A DNA stretch of 6,072 nt from Planctomycetaceae bacterium (GTDB lineage: Bacteria; Planctomycetota; Planctomycetia; Pirellulales; Thermoguttaceae), in NCBI GenBank assembly GCA_031288765.1, contig JAITQV010000257.1, positions 1-6,072 of the forward strand, given 5' to 3'. The notes beneath the pieces were generated by a model that made no database searches, was not told the origin of the DNA, and worked only from the letters and a program-made list of their open reading frames with translations. Shown in pieces: positions 5,905-6,072 of the stretch (the stretch's first letter is position 1; the number at the start of each line of letters is the position of its first letter). The position numbers and the translations under genes are program-made.

Positions 5905-5922
5905 AAAAATCGCACGATTTTT
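5905..5922 (-). terminator. Short AT-stem terminator of the right-edge gene
   Basis: AAAAATCG (5905-5912) and CGATTTTT (5915-5922) are perfect complements separated by two bases, giving a 7-bp stem with a four-base loop. On the minus strand it begins within the stop codon (5921-5923) and ends in five Ts. It is symmetrical, so it could act in both directions. The stem is AT-rich and weak. Confidence 0.5.
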
Positions 5923-6072
5923 ATTTAGAAAAACCCAATCCCGATTCGTTCAGAATGAATGTTCCGAGCGTTCCGTCTTTGATAACAAACATAGACGGAT
6001 ATTTTTTATCCCAACCGGTATTGGCTTTCGGGCAATATTGACGTCCGTTGCCTTCGATTGCCGCAACTGTTG
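5921..6072 (-). CDS. 3' end of an unrecognised minus-strand gene
   Basis: The minus-strand frame is open from the right edge to a TAA at 5923-5921, giving the last 49 residues of a protein whose start lies outside the window. The tail includes VAAIEGNGRQYCPKANTGW (one Cys), then YPSMFVIKDGTLGTFILNESGLG and an SK end. It contains alternating beta-like and glycine-rich segments, with no membrane helix. Codon use is GC-richer than in the GHKL-nuclease gene and like that of the left-hand genes, so this is probably host-type sequence. I do not recognise the family. It precedes the GHKL-nuclease gene on the same strand by 193 bases with a terminator and a new promoter between, so they are probably separate units. 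Confidence 0.7.
   Translation of the reverse strand, partial: TVAAIEGNGRQYCPKANTGWDKKYPSMFVIKDGTLGTFILNESGLGFSK

Noticed and set aside
5979..5989. Third, inverted partial copy (11 bp) of the 14-bp repeat
   Set aside because: It lies within the right-edge coding sequence and encodes the residues FVIK; a chance match is likelier.
1..6072. tRNA, rRNA, insertion sequence or transposase
   Set aside because: No cloverleaf, rRNA-like block, terminal inverted repeats or transposase motifs were found on reading either strand.

Overview
The window is ordinary-looking bacterial DNA with the standard genetic code, a Sec-exported enzyme, a sigma-54 activator and few clear Shine-Dalgarno sites on the left half. 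The phylum cannot be fixed from sequence alone. The sparse ribosome binding sites, roomy repeat-rich intergenic DNA and NifA-type orphan activator would fit a Planctomycetes/Verrucomicrobia-type or similar genome, but that is a weak inference.

Layout, left to right. (1) The 3' end of an unrecognised plus-strand gene (to 226), then a strong hairpin at 273-311. (2) A plus-strand exported glycerophosphodiester phosphodiesterase (417-1307), whose start codon is abutted by an 8-bp TTAACC repeat in place of a visible ribosome binding site. (3) A 785-bp gap (1308-2092) with a strictly 21-bp periodic array of 12 ten-base palindromes (1437-1677), bounded at both ends by terminator-like hairpins, then a small broken reading frame (1766-2016) and a sigma-70-type promoter (1987-2014). 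(4) A plus-strand GAF / AAA+ / Fis-type HTH activator of sigma-54 RNA polymerase (2093-3643). (5) A 161-bp AT-rich convergent gap. (6) A minus-strand 640-residue protein joining an N-terminal GHKL ATPase to a C-terminal PD-(D/E)XK-type nuclease (3805-5727), with its own promoter and RBS. (7) The 3' end of another minus-strand gene (from 5921 to the right edge) with its terminator.

Functional links are loose. The phosphodiesterase and the regulator share a strand but are separated by the array and terminators, so they are probably not one operon. The GHKL-nuclease gene is convergent to the regulator, AT-richer by eye than the left half, and self-contained. It looks like a single-gene defence or restriction-type cassette and is the best candidate for a poorly described system. 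The 21-bp palindrome array is the most unusual non-coding element.
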